This document shows positions 1 through 8,089 of a stretch of 64,000 nucleotides of DNA, piece by piece. The notes under the pieces are model-generated. The model worked only from the letters and a program-made list of their open reading frames with translations. It was not told the origin of the DNA and made no database searches. The position numbers and the translations under genes are program-made. Position 1 is the first letter of the stretch. Every line of letters begins with the position of its first letter. This DNA comes from Pseudorhodoferax sp. Leaf274 (GTDB lineage Bacteria; Pseudomonadota; Gammaproteobacteria; Burkholderiales; Burkholderiaceae_C). The stretch spans positions 224,661-288,660 of the forward strand of contig NZ_LMNA01000029.1 in NCBI RefSeq assembly GCF_001422445.1. The letters run 5' to 3'.

Positions 1-199
1 AGGGCCCATGTGTACCCCGCACCCCGGGGGGACACTGTAGGACAAGGGCGGTTGGGCCTGTGTCGGGATGCCCCGATCCGCAACTGGTCTTTGTGGGATG
101 AGCCGTAGAGAGCTCTTTTGAGATCGATTGCGTAGCAGAATGTGCAATCCACTAAAATTGCTACAATTAATACTCTTACAGGCCAGAAAGATCGTTGAA
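1..199. other. Noncoding left edge upstream of hipB-like gene
   Basis: No coding region is recognised before the ATG at 200. The stretch becomes AT-rich from about 120. It carries a TACAAT hexamer at 162-167 that could be a -10 box, with only a weak TGTGCA at 141-146 as a -35 and a short 15-bp spacer. The short inverted arms GTAGCA (132-137) and TGCTAC (159-164) flank this area and could be an autoregulatory site for the HipB-like protein. Both assignments are tentative. Confidence 0.3.
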
Positions 200-517
200 A
201 TGAGCATCGTGGCGCAACTCGTGCAGGCCCGCAAACACAGCGGCATGACCCAGGCAGCGTTGGCGGCCGCGGCAGGGCTGTCGCGCATGACGGTGCAGCG
301 CATCGAGAGCGGCGACATCGACCCGCGCCTGTCCTCGCTGCTGGAGATGGCGCGCGTGCTGGGGCTGGAGGCGCTGGCCGTGCCCGCCACGCTGCGGCCC
401 GAGCTGGAGGCCTTCGTGCGCGCCGGCGGTCGGCTGCTGGGCCAGCCCGCCGGGGCCGGCGCGCCGCCCTCGGTGGTCGACACCATCGGCCGCCAGCACG
501 GTGGGCCCGGAGGATGA
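200..517 (+). CDS. HipB-like XRE-family antitoxin/regulator
   Basis: A 105-aa protein whose first about 65 residues form a Cro/C1-type helix-turn-helix (QAALAAAAGLSRMTVQRIE). The rest is a short tail with no recognised domain. The ATG at 200 is preferred over an in-frame upstream GTG-type start because the HTH then begins at the usual distance from the N-terminus. Its stop overlaps the start of the next gene (ATGA, 514-517), the usual layout of a hipBA module. By family knowledge it would bind its own promoter and neutralise the kinase toxin encoded downstream. Confidence 0.8.
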   Translation: MSIVAQLVQARKHSGMTQAALAAAAGLSRMTVQRIESGDIDPRLSSLLEMARVLGLEALAVPATLRPELEAFVRAGGRLLGQPAGAGAPPSVVDTIGRQHGGPGG

Positions 518-1815
518 GCACCGCCATCCGCTATCTGCGGATGCACCTGCACCTGCCCGACCGCAGCCGGCGCGCCATCGGCTACCTCTCGCAGTACGGC
601 GACATCATGCGCGCCTCGTTCGACGCCGACTACATCGCCGATCCGCAGCGCCCCACGCTGTCGCTGGCCTTCCGCGGCGAGCGCGAGGACGACACGCGCG
701 CCATCCTCGCCGCGCCGCACGACGCCCGCCTGGTGCAACTGGGCGGGCGCTGGCCGGCCTACTTCGCCAACCTGCTGCCCGAGGGCCATAACCGCGAGCG
801 GCTGGCGCGCGAGCGCCGTTGTGGCCCCGACGACGAGTTCGAGCTGCTGGCCGCCGCCGGCCACGACCTCATGGGCGCCATCGAGGTCGAGCCCGTGCCC
901 GCGCGCGAAGGCATTCCCGACGTGGTGCGGCACTGGCACACGGCCCTGGGCCTGGACGTGCTGGAGCCCGGCTTCGTCGAGGAGCCCGTGGAGGACGCGG
1001 CCGCGCTGCCCGGCGTGGTGACCAAGTTCTCGGCCGTGCAGGACGGCAGGCGCTACCTGGTGCGCCGCCACGGCCAGGCCGGTGCCTTCATCCTCAAGCT
1101 GCCCACGGCACGGCACCCCGACCTGGTGGCCAACGAGATGGCGGGCTACCGGCTGTGCGGGGCGCTGGGCCTGGCCTGCGCCCAGGCCCGCGCGATCTCG
1201 CGCGCCGACGCCGAACTGCCCGAGCAGCTGCCGTTCGACCAGATCCTGGCCGTGCAGCGCTTCGACCGCGGCCCCGACGGCCAGCGCATCCACATGGAGG
1301 AATTCGCCCAGGCGCTGCAGTACCCGCCGCAGCACAAGTACGGCCGCGAGATGGTGCGCGACTACGCCACCATGCTGCAGGTGCTGGACCGTTACTCGGC
1401 CCGTCCCGCGCCGGACGTGCGCGAGTTCATGGCCCGCTTCGTCGCGTTCATCCTGCTGGGCAACACCGACGCCCACCTCAAGAACTGGGCGCTGCTGTAC
1501 CCCGACGCGCGCCAGCCGGTGCTGGCGCCGCTGTACGACCCGGTCTGCGTCAGCGCACTGTTCGCCGACGTGGGCCCGCACGACTACGCCGTGAACCGCG
1601 CCATCGACACGCGGCTGCGCGCCTTCGGCTGGGACCAGCTGGAAGCCATGCTGAAGGCCGCGCGGCTGCTGCGCGTGCCGAATCTGCTGCGCATTGCGCG
1701 CCAGCTGGTGCGGCAGGCGCAGGCGGATTGGCCCGCGTTGCTGCGGGAGGCGCCGCCCGCGGTGCACGGGGCCGTCACCGAGCGGCTGGCGGGCGGGGTG
1801 GCGCTGGCCGGTTGA
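514..1815 (+). CDS. HipA-like serine/threonine kinase toxin
   Basis: A 433-aa protein with the HipA N-terminal subdomain followed by the kinase-like C-terminal domain. Visible motifs are the nucleotide-binding lysine in FILKLP (K195), the catalytic loop GNTDAHLKNW (D319, N324) and the metal-binding aspartate in LYDPV (D342). Length matches HipA (about 440 aa). E. coli HipA phosphorylates glutamyl-tRNA synthetase and induces growth arrest; the substrate here is inferred only. It is translationally coupled to the HipB-like gene. It could instead be a HipA-family kinase with another target. Confidence 0.85.
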   Translation: MSTAIRYLRMHLHLPDRSRRAIGYLSQYGDIMRASFDADYIADPQRPTLSLAFRGEREDDTRAILAAPHDARLVQLGGRWPAYFANLLPEGHNRERLARERRCGPDDEFELLAAAGHDLMGAIEVEPVPAREGIPDVVRHWHTALGLDVLEPGFVEEPVEDAAALPGVVTKFSAVQDGRRYLVRRHGQAGAFILKLPTARHPDLVANEMAGYRLCGALGLACAQARAISRADAELPEQLPFDQILAVQRFDRGPDGQRIHMEEFAQALQYPPQHKYGREMVRDYATMLQVLDRYSARPAPDVREFMARFVAFILLGNTDAHLKNWALLYPDARQPVLAPLYDPVCVSALFADVGPHDYAVNRAIDTRLRAFGWDQLEAMLKAARLLRVPNLLRIARQLVRQAQADWPALLREAPPAVHGAVTERLAGGVALAG

Positions 1816-1825
1816 TCGAACCGAC

Positions 1826-3106
1826 TCAGGCAAAAGCCTTCGCGATCTCCCGCGTGACGCGCAGGAAGCGGTCCACGTCGTCCGTGCCGTGGCAGTGCAG
1901 CGGCGACACGCGCACGGCGCCGGCCAGGCCGAACGATTCCAGCATGCGCCTGGAATACAGGCTCGTGGCCACGCGCTCGTAGACCACCACGCCGCGGCGC
2001 TCGTACTCGCGCACGGCCTGGGCGTGCTCCAGGCCCTCGATGCCGATGGCCAGGATCAGGTCGCGCTTGGACAGGTCCTCGAAGTCCAGGAACACCTGCA
2101 CGCCCGGCAGGCGGCGCAGGCCCGGCGCCGCGTCGCTGCCGTCGAGCAGGCGTGCCAGCAGTGCGCGCTCGTGCAGTTCGATCTTCTCGATGCCGCGCGC
2201 GAACAGCGCGCGCCGGTCGCCGGTTTCGCCGGACTGCGTGCCCAGCCAGCACACGTAGTCGACGATCTCGCTCATCACCGCGAACTGCCAGGGCGCGGCG
2301 CTGCCCAGGTCCCAGAAGTCCGGCTTCTTGGCCGCGAGCTTGTGGTGCGGCAGCAGGGCCGCACGGTCCGACAGCCAGGCCAGGCCCGAGCCGCGGCAGC
2401 CGAAGAACTTGTAGGGCGCGATGTTGATGCCGTCGACCGGCGTCTTCGACAGGTCGATCAGGCCGTGCGGCGCGTGCTGCACGGCATCGACCACGATGTA
2501 CAGCTCCGGCTGGATGGCGCGCGCGCGCCGCACGATCTCGGCGATGTCGAGCTTGGCGCCCGAGATGTTGGAGGCGTAGATCACGCTGAGCAGCGCGGTG
2601 TCGGCATCGACGAGGGCGCAGATGGCGTCCACGTCCACCCCGCCCGTGACCGGGTTGGACGGCGCCACGCGCAGTTCGCGGCCGGTGCGCGTGGCATACA
2701 GCTGCATGGCATCGAAGGAGGAGGGGTGCTCCAGCACGGTGGTCACCATGTTGGTGCCGGGCACGTTCTCGGCGATGGCGCGCACCATGTCGAACATGGC
2801 GCCCGAGGCGGTCAGCGCCGCATACACGCTGCCGCCCTCGGCGTTGAGCACGGTGCGCAGGTCCTGCGTGCCCTGGGCCTGCACCTGCTGCAGGAACACG
2901 GCGGCTTCGTGGATGCGTTCGGGGTTGTCGGGCACGGCGTCGATGCGCGCGAACTGCTCCACCGCGGCCTTGAGACGAAACGAGCCGCCCGCGTTGTCGA
3001 AGAACAGGCGTTCGCGGCCGCCGAGGTCGTGGTCCACGTGCAGGAAGCGGGACTTGATCTGCGCCTGCAGCGCGCTGGAGAAGAGTTCGCCTTGGGGGGC
3101 TGTCAT
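1826..3106 (-). CDS. Class V aminotransferase / cysteine desulfurase-like PLP enzyme
   Basis: A 426-aa fold-type I PLP enzyme. The Schiff-base lysine is K233 in NIAPYKFFGCRGSG, and the aspartate-containing VVDAVQHAPHG motif (PLP pyridine contact) lies about 25 residues before it. The overall pattern fits the NifS/CsdA-like class V family, but I see no evidence for Fe-S assembly neighbours, so it is probably an amino-acid lyase or transaminase. The gene is divergent from the LysR regulator at 3216 and lies 109 bp from it, which suggests direct control by that regulator. Substrate unknown. Confidence 0.75.
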   Translation of the reverse strand: MTAPQGELFSSALQAQIKSRFLHVDHDLGGRERLFFDNAGGSFRLKAAVEQFARIDAVPDNPERIHEAAVFLQQVQAQGTQDLRTVLNAEGGSVYAALTASGAMFDMVRAIAENVPGTNMVTTVLEHPSSFDAMQLYATRTGRELRVAPSNPVTGGVDVDAICALVDADTALLSVIYASNISGAKLDIAEIVRRARAIQPELYIVVDAVQHAPHGLIDLSKTPVDGINIAPYKFFGCRGSGLAWLSDRAALLPHHKLAAKKPDFWDLGSAAPWQFAVMSEIVDYVCWLGTQSGETGDRRALFARGIEKIELHERALLARLLDGSDAAPGLRRLPGVQVFLDFEDLSKRDLILAIGIEGLEHAQAVREYERRGVVVYERVATSLYSRRMLESFGLAGAVRVSPLHCHGTDDVDRFLRVTREIAKAFA

Positions 3107-3157
3107 GGGTTGGGTCCTGGTGGGATGGACAGATTCTGCGGGGCGTGCAGCATTTCT

Positions 3158-3166
3158 AAAAGCGAT
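3158..3166 (+). promoter_or_regulatory. AAAAGCGAT box in aminotransferase/lysR divergent promoter
   Basis: The nonamer AAAAGCGAT followed by AT-rich bases lies in the 109-bp divergent region between the aminotransferase and lysR. The same nonamer occurs twice upstream of the amino-acid-binding protein gene (5086-5094 and 5119-5127). It is a candidate LysR-type half-site; this is inferred from recurrence only. Confidence 0.35.
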
Positions 3167-3215
3167 ATTTATGGATACGATTCCAAGAGGAAAAGTGTTC
3201 TTTCAAGGCCTGGCG

Positions 3216-4118
3216 ATGATGACCTTCAAGCAACTCGAAGCGCTCTACTGGATCGGCGAACTGGGCAGCTTCGCGCTGGCGGCGCAGAAGCTGCACACCT
3301 CGCAGTCGGCCGTGTCCAAGCGCGTGCACGAACTCGAGCAGGCGTTCGACACCGCGCTGTTCGACCGCAGCCAGCGCTCGGCGCGGCTGACCGACAAGGG
3401 CGAAGAGATGTTCGTGCTGGCCAAGGGCCTGCTGGACCAGCGCAATGCCGCCATCGAGCAGTTCGGCCGCGCCGAGGTCGTCGCGCGCCGCGTGCGCATC
3501 GGCGTGACCGAGCTCACCGCCATGACCTGGCTGCCGCGCTGGGTCGAGCTGATCCAGGTGCACTACCCGCAGGTCACGCTGGAGCCGGATGTGGACAGCA
3601 GCGTCAACCTGCGCGAGAAGGTGCTGGCCGACGAGCTCGACCTAGTGGTGGTGCCCGATGCGTTTGCCGACACGCGCATCCCGAGCAAGCAGGTGGGCGC
3701 GGTCGAGAGCGCCTGGATGTGCAAGCCCGGCCTGGTCGAGGCCGGCCGGCGCATCCGCCTGCACGAGCTTGCGCAGTACCAGCTGCTGCTGCAGGGCCCG
3801 CGTTCGGGCACCGGCCTGCTGTACGACAGCTGGATGAAGAACCTGGGCGTGCAGCCTGCCAAGCCCATCGTGGTCCACAACCTGGTGGCGTTGATCGGTC
3901 TCACGGTCTCGGGCCTGGGTGTGAGCTACCTGCCGCGCGAGGCCGTGGCGCCCATGCTGCAGGGCGGCTTGCTGGCGCTGCTGGACGTCACGCCGGCGCT
4001 GCCGGCCGTGCCCTACGTGGCGATGTACAAGGGAGAGCACCGCAGTTCGCTGCTGGCCTCGGTGGTCATGCTGGCCCAGGAAAGCTGCGACTTCTCACGC
4101 ATGTTCCAGGGCGATTGA
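3216..4118 (+). CDS. LysR-family transcriptional regulator
   Basis: A 300-aa LysR regulator with an N-terminal winged HTH (FKQLEALYWIGELGSFALAA, then SQSAVSKRVHELE) and a substrate-binding effector domain from about residue 90. ATG 3216 (with ATG 3219 next to it) is preferred because AAGG sits at a ribosome-binding distance; an earlier ATG at 3171 would add 15 unusual residues. It is divergent from the class V aminotransferase and convergent with the solute-binding gene. A shared AAAAGCGAT box suggests that it controls both. Inducer unknown, perhaps an amino acid. Confidence 0.85.
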   Translation: MMTFKQLEALYWIGELGSFALAAQKLHTSQSAVSKRVHELEQAFDTALFDRSQRSARLTDKGEEMFVLAKGLLDQRNAAIEQFGRAEVVARRVRIGVTELTAMTWLPRWVELIQVHYPQVTLEPDVDSSVNLREKVLADELDLVVVPDAFADTRIPSKQVGAVESAWMCKPGLVEAGRRIRLHELAQYQLLLQGPRSGTGLLYDSWMKNLGVQPAKPIVVHNLVALIGLTVSGLGVSYLPREAVAPMLQGGLLALLDVTPALPAVPYVAMYKGEHRSSLLASVVMLAQESCDFSRMFQGD

Positions 4119-4127
4119 CCACTGGGC

Positions 4128-5021
4128 TCAGACCCCGTCGCTGTTCGGTGCCTTGTAGATCGCCTTGACCGCGTCGGTCATCGGGAAGTTCAGGTTGGCA
4201 TTGTTGGGCGGGATCGGCCGCAGAAACCACTTGGCGTAGATCTCGTTGATGGCGCCGGAGGCCATGGTCTCGGTCACGGTCTTGTCCACCAGCGCCTTGA
4301 AGGCCGGATCGTCCTTCCTGTACATGATGCCGTAGGGCTCCTGGCGCAGCGATTCCTGCGTGAGGATGCGGAAATCCTCGGGATTGGGCGAGGTGGCGAT
4401 CAGGCCGGCCAGCTGCACGTCGTCCAGGATGTAGGCGGCCGTGCGGCCCGAGGCCATCATGAGGAAGCCGTCCGCCGTGTCCTTGGCCGCGAGGTCCTGC
4501 ACCTCGATGTTGCCCGTGCGCTTGTAGCTGCGCAGCAGCTGCACGCCCGTGCTGCCGGCCACGGTGGAGACGGTCTTGCCGTTCAGGTCGGCGAACGCCT
4601 GGATGCCCGAGTTCTTCTTCACTGCCGCCGTGATGCTGGTCACGAAGTGGCTGGGCGCGAAGGCCACCTGCTGCTGGCGCTGCACGGTGTTGGTGGTCGT
4701 GGCGCAATCCAGGTCGACCGAGCCGTTGGTCAGCAGCGGGATGCGGTTGGTCGAGGTCAGGATCATGTAGCGCACCTCGATCTTCGGCAGGCCGAGCTGG
4801 GCCTTCACGGCATCGACGATCTTCAGGCAGATATCGTTCGTGAAGCCGGTCGGGTCGCCGCCGCCGGTGGGCTTGTACGAGAACGGGATCTGGCTGTCGC
4901 GCGCGCCGATGGTGATGGCCCCGCTGGACTTGATCTTGGCCAGCGTGTCGGACTGGGCCGCGGCATGGCCGCAGGCGAGGGCGGCCGCCATGGCGATCGT
5001 CAGGGAGGAAAAGTGCTTCAT
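4128..5021 (-). CDS. Family 3 amino-acid ABC transporter substrate-binding protein (glutamate/aspartate type)
   Basis: A 297-aa periplasmic protein with a signal peptide (about 23 residues, ending AAAQ) and a type II periplasmic-binding fold. Segments such as LLTNGSVDLDCATTTNT and the conserved GLPKIEVRYM region resemble GltI/AatJ glutamate-aspartate binding proteins. No permease or ATPase gene adjoins it, so it must share transport subunits encoded elsewhere or act with the neighbouring aminotransferase in a small amino-acid regulon. Its promoter region carries two AAAAGCGAT boxes. It is convergent with lysR (9 bp between stops). Confidence 0.8.
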   Translation of the reverse strand: MKHFSSLTIAMAAALACGHAAAQSDTLAKIKSSGAITIGARDSQIPFSYKPTGGGDPTGFTNDICLKIVDAVKAQLGLPKIEVRYMILTSTNRIPLLTNGSVDLDCATTTNTVQRQQQVAFAPSHFVTSITAAVKKNSGIQAFADLNGKTVSTVAGSTGVQLLRSYKRTGNIEVQDLAAKDTADGFLMMASGRTAAYILDDVQLAGLIATSPNPEDFRILTQESLRQEPYGIMYRKDDPAFKALVDKTVTETMASGAINEIYAKWFLRPIPPNNANLNFPMTDAVKAIYKAPNSDGV

Positions 5022-5085
5022 GTCGGGGCCTCGCAGGGGTTGGGGGATGGGATGGCCGCGATTCTCAAAGCAAGCCGGCTGATCC

Positions 5086-5127
5086 AAAAGCGATTTAAGT
5101 TCATCGATCCCCGTTCGGAAAAGCGAT
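5086..5127 (-). promoter_or_regulatory. Two AAAAGCGAT boxes upstream of binding-protein gene
   Basis: AAAAGCGAT occurs at 5086-5094 and again at 5119-5127, 33 bp apart (about three helical turns), 65-106 bp upstream of the ATG at 5021. The same nonamer lies between the aminotransferase and lysR. The spacing fits cooperative binding by a LysR tetramer. Inferred, not proven. Confidence 0.35.
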
Positions 5128-5146
5128 GAGTCGCAGCCGCGTCGCC

Positions 5147-5965
5147 TCAGCGCCCCTGGAAGCTGCTGGGCGGCTGCCCCATGGCGGCCTTGAACATGGC
5201 CGAGAACGCGCTTTCGCTGGCATAGCCGGTCGCCGCGGCAACATGCGCCACCGACGCCCCCTGGGCCAGCAGCGGCAGCGCGTGGGCCAGGGCCGCCTGC
5301 TGGCGCCACTGCTGGTAGCTGGTGCCCAGCTCGGCCTGGAACAGCCGCGCGATGGTGCGTTCGCTGGCGCCGACGTCGGCGGCCCAGTCGGCAAGCAGCG
5401 TGCGTGCCGCGGGCGCGCGCACCACGGCCTCGCACAGTGCGCGCAGACGCTTGTCGCCATGCTGCGCATGCGGCATGGGCACGGCCAGGGCCTGCGGGTC
5501 GGCATGCGTGATCTCGTCGTGCACCAGCGGCATCAGCAAGGCCTCGCGCCCGGGCCGCAGGGGTTGCGCGTCCAACGCCTGCACCAGCTCGCGCAGCAGC
5601 GGCGAGGCCACGATCATGCGGCTGCCGCTCCAGCCCGCGGGCGTGAGGCTGGCGTGCAGGTACAGCGTGCGGAATTCGGCCGCCTCCAGCACATCGATGC
5701 AGTGCAGCTGGCCGGGCGCGATCCACACCGCGCGCGAGGGCGGCACGATGTAGGTGAGCTCATCCAGCCGCTCGCCCTCGGGCAGTGCGCGCACGCGCAG
5801 GGTGCCGGTGGCGCAGAAGGCCAGCTGCGCCCACGGGTGGCGGTGCGGCTCGAAGTGCGTGTCGGCCGGCATGCTGCGCGCGCGCACGCGCACCGGGCGC
5901 GCGGGGTCGGGCGTGAAGGGGTCGGTGTCGCCGACGGGTTCGAGGCGAGGATGTCGCTGGGCCAT
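5147..5965 (-). CDS. AraC-family transcriptional regulator with cupin sensor domain
   Basis: A 272-aa protein. The N-terminal half is cupin-like (HRHPWAQLAFCATGTLRV), and the C-terminal about 100 residues carry the two AraC helix-turn-helix units (GASERTIARLFQAELG and VAAATGYASESAFSAMFK). The start at 5965 places the cupin histidines at the usual distance. It is divergent from the MFS gene at 6036 with 70 bp between them and a 7-bp inverted repeat in that gap, so the MFS exporter is the likely target. The ligand is unknown. Confidence 0.85.
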   Translation of the reverse strand: MAQRHPRLEPVGDTDPFTPDPARPVRVRARSMPADTHFEPHRHPWAQLAFCATGTLRVRALPEGERLDELTYIVPPSRAVWIAPGQLHCIDVLEAAEFRTLYLHASLTPAGWSGSRMIVASPLLRELVQALDAQPLRPGREALLMPLVHDEITHADPQALAVPMPHAQHGDKRLRALCEAVVRAPAARTLLADWAADVGASERTIARLFQAELGTSYQQWRQQAALAHALPLLAQGASVAHVAAATGYASESAFSAMFKAAMGQPPSSFQGR

Positions 5966-5984
5966 GCGCAGATTGTCCGGTATT

Positions 5985-6007
5985 CGACGAATCCTGTCCT
6001 TTCGTCG
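5985..6007. promoter_or_regulatory. Inverted repeat CGACGAA-N9-TTCGTCG between araC-type gene and MFS gene
   Basis: Perfect 7-bp arms (5985-5991 and 6001-6007) separated by 9 bp lie in the centre of the 70-bp divergent intergenic region. This fits an operator for the adjacent AraC-type regulator. Assigned from position and symmetry only. Confidence 0.4.
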
Positions 6008-6035
6008 TATTTCTGCAGGCGTAGCATTCCGCCCC

Positions 6036-7274
6036 ATGACGACGACGACAGCGGCCTCCCTGCCGGCGGGCAAGGCGAGCCTGAGACAAGACGCCCACGT
6101 GATCGGCCTGGTCGGCATTGCCCACCTGGTCAGCCATTTCAGCCAGTTGTTGCTGGCGCCGCTGTTTCCATGGCTGAAGGACGACTTCGGCGTGGGCTAC
6201 GCGGAACTCGGCTTCCTGATGACGCTGTTCTTCGTCACGTCCTGTGCGGTGCAGGCGGCCTCGGGCTTCGTCGTGGACCGCTTCGGCCCGCGGCCGGTGC
6301 TGTTCGCCGGTCTCGCGCTGCTCGGGCTGGCGGCCTTCGGCTATGCGTCCAGCACGCAGTACTGGATGCTGGCGTTGTTCTCTGTGCTGGCCGGGATCGG
6401 CAACGGCGTGTTCCACCCGGTGGACTACACGCTGCTGAACCGCAAGGTCAGCGCCGCGCGGCTCGGGCATGGCTACAGCGTGCACGGCATCACGGGCAGC
6501 CTGGGCTGGGCGGTGGCGCCGGCCATGCTGGTGCCGATCACGATTGCCACCTCCTGGCGCACGGCGCTGGTGTGCGCCGGCATCTTCGCGTTCGCGGTGC
6601 TGGCGGTGCTGCTGCTCAACCGCGACAAGCTGGCGCTGCCCGCGGCCGCCCCGGCCAGGCCCGGCGCCGCCGCGGCCGACAGCAGCTTCGGCTTCCTGCG
6701 CATCCCCGCGGTCTGGATGTGCTTCGGCTTCTTTTTCTTCTACGCGGTGGCGCTGGGCATCGTGCAGGTCTTCGCACCCGGCGCCGCGCGCGAGCTGCAC
6801 GCCGTGCCGGTGGCGCAGGCCGCGCTGTGCCTGACGGTCTACATGGTCTGCAGCGCGCTGGCCATGGTGGCGGGCGGCTTCCTGGTGTCGGACCCCACGC
6901 GCTGCGAGAAGCTGGTGGCACTGGGTTTCGGTTTTGCGGCCTGCGTGGCGCTGGCGCTGGGCCTCGCGCATCCGCCGGCCTGGATGGTGCCGGTGATGTT
7001 CGGCCTCATGGGGCTGGGCGCGGGCATCGCCGGGCCCTCGCGCGACATGATCGTCAAGCGCGCCACGCCGGCCAATGCGAGCGGCCGCGTCTACGGCGTC
7101 GTCTACTCGGGCCTGGACATCGGCCAGGCCCTCGCGCCGCTGGTGTTCGGCCCGCTGATGGACCACGGGCGCTACGGCAGCGTGTTCTTCGGCCTGGCGG
7201 TCGTGCAGGCCGTGCTGATCGCCAGTGCGTTCAACGTGGGCCGCGCGCGGCGCACGGCGCTGGCGCCGGCCTGA
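6036..7274 (+). CDS. MFS transporter, fosmidomycin-resistance (Fsr)-like subgroup
   Basis: A 412-aa inner-membrane protein with about 12 hydrophobic segments in two halves and a hydrophilic linker near residues 200-220 (Ala/Pro-rich). The stretch GVFHPVDYTLLNRK followed by GYSVHGITGSLGW is typical of Fsr-like MFS proteins. It probably exports a small molecule by proton antiport. It is divergent from an AraC regulator, a common arrangement for regulated exporters. The TauE-type permease gene follows after 17 bp and may be co-transcribed. The substrate cannot be inferred. Confidence 0.8.
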   Translation: MTTTTAASLPAGKASLRQDAHVIGLVGIAHLVSHFSQLLLAPLFPWLKDDFGVGYAELGFLMTLFFVTSCAVQAASGFVVDRFGPRPVLFAGLALLGLAAFGYASSTQYWMLALFSVLAGIGNGVFHPVDYTLLNRKVSAARLGHGYSVHGITGSLGWAVAPAMLVPITIATSWRTALVCAGIFAFAVLAVLLLNRDKLALPAAAPARPGAAAADSSFGFLRIPAVWMCFGFFFFYAVALGIVQVFAPGAARELHAVPVAQAALCLTVYMVCSALAMVAGGFLVSDPTRCEKLVALGFGFAACVALALGLAHPPAWMVPVMFGLMGLGAGIAGPSRDMIVKRATPANASGRVYGVVYSGLDIGQALAPLVFGPLMDHGRYGSVFFGLAVVQAVLIASAFNVGRARRTALAPA

Positions 7275-7291
7275 TGTCCCGCTAGCGCCGG

Positions 7292-8041
7292 ATGTCGGTC
7301 GCGCTGGTTGCCTGGGTCGCCATCGGCGCGGCCCTGGCGGGTTTCGTGCAGGGCCTGTCGGGCTTTGCGTTCAGCATGGTCTCGCTGTCGGTCTGGGCCT
7401 GGACGCTGGATCCGCTGCTGGCCGCCTCGCTGGCGATCTTCGGCGGCTGGACCGGCCAGGTGATCGCGGCCTTCACGCAGCGCCGCCTGCCCGACAAGGC
7501 CTTGCTCTGGCCCTTCCTGGCCGGCGGGCTGTGCGGCGTGCCGCTGGGGCTGTGGCTGCTGCCGCGGCTGGACGTGGTGGTGTTCAAGGCCGCGCTCGGG
7601 CTGCTGCTGGTGGTCTGGTGCCCGACGATGCTGCTGTCCGCGCGGCTGCCGCGCATCGGCGGTGGGCGGCTGGGCGATGCGCTGGCAGGCCTGGTGGGCG
7701 GCGTGATGGGCGGCATCGGCGGACTGTCCGGCACGGTGCCCACGCTGTGGTGCACCTTGCGCGGATTCGAGCGCGATGCGCAGCGCGCCGTCATCCAGAA
7801 CTTCAACCTGGCCATGCTCAGCGTGGCGCTCGCGCTGCATGTGCTGGGCGGACACCTCACGGCCGCCATGCTGCCGCTGCTGGCCATCGTGGCCGCGGCC
7901 GTGCTGGTGCCCGTCCTGCTGGGCGCGCGGCTGTACCAGGGGCTGTCCGAGGCGGCCTTCCGCCGCCTCGTGCTCGGGTTGCTGACGGCCTCGGGCGTGG
8001 CGATCCTGGCGTCGGCGCTGCCCGAACTGCTGCGGCGCTAG
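7292..8041 (+). CDS. TauE/SafE-family (TSUP) membrane permease
   Basis: A 249-aa integral membrane protein with about eight hydrophobic segments, with the family's glycine-rich repeat in each half (AGFVQGLSGFAFSMV near the N-terminus, GGVMGGIGGLSGTVPTLWC near residue 150). TSUP proteins export sulfite, sulfoacetate and related organosulfonates or organic anions. It is 17 bp downstream of the MFS gene and likely in the same transcript. Substrate unassigned. Confidence 0.8.
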   Translation: MSVALVAWVAIGAALAGFVQGLSGFAFSMVSLSVWAWTLDPLLAASLAIFGGWTGQVIAAFTQRRLPDKALLWPFLAGGLCGVPLGLWLLPRLDVVVFKAALGLLLVVWCPTMLLSARLPRIGGGRLGDALAGLVGGVMGGIGGLSGTVPTLWCTLRGFERDAQRAVIQNFNLAMLSVALALHVLGGHLTAAMLPLLAIVAAAVLVPVLLGARLYQGLSEAAFRRLVLGLLTASGVAILASALPELLRR

Positions 8042-8046
8042 AACGC

Positions 8047-8083
8047 GTCCGCCCCCTGTCCAGGTTCCCGGACCGGGGCGGAC
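8047..8083. terminator. Stem-loop between convergent TSUP gene and ribH
   Basis: The 9-bp arms GTCCGCCCC (8047-8055) and GGGGCGGAC (8075-8083) pair perfectly, with an inner GTCC/GGAC pairing. The hairpin lies in the 48-bp space between two converging genes. There is no clear T-run, so it may terminate poorly or act as an mRNA 3' stabiliser. Confidence 0.5.
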
Positions 8084-8089
8084 ACCTTC

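Noticed and set aside
2598-3215. Long open frame extending the LysR gene upstream by about 200 codons
   Set aside because: It runs through the aminotransferase gene on the other strand, the extra sequence has no LysR-like features, and ATG 3216 gives a normal LysR length.
4119-4127. Intrinsic terminator between lysR and the binding-protein gene
   Set aside because: Only 9 bp separate the convergent stops and no stem-loop fits.
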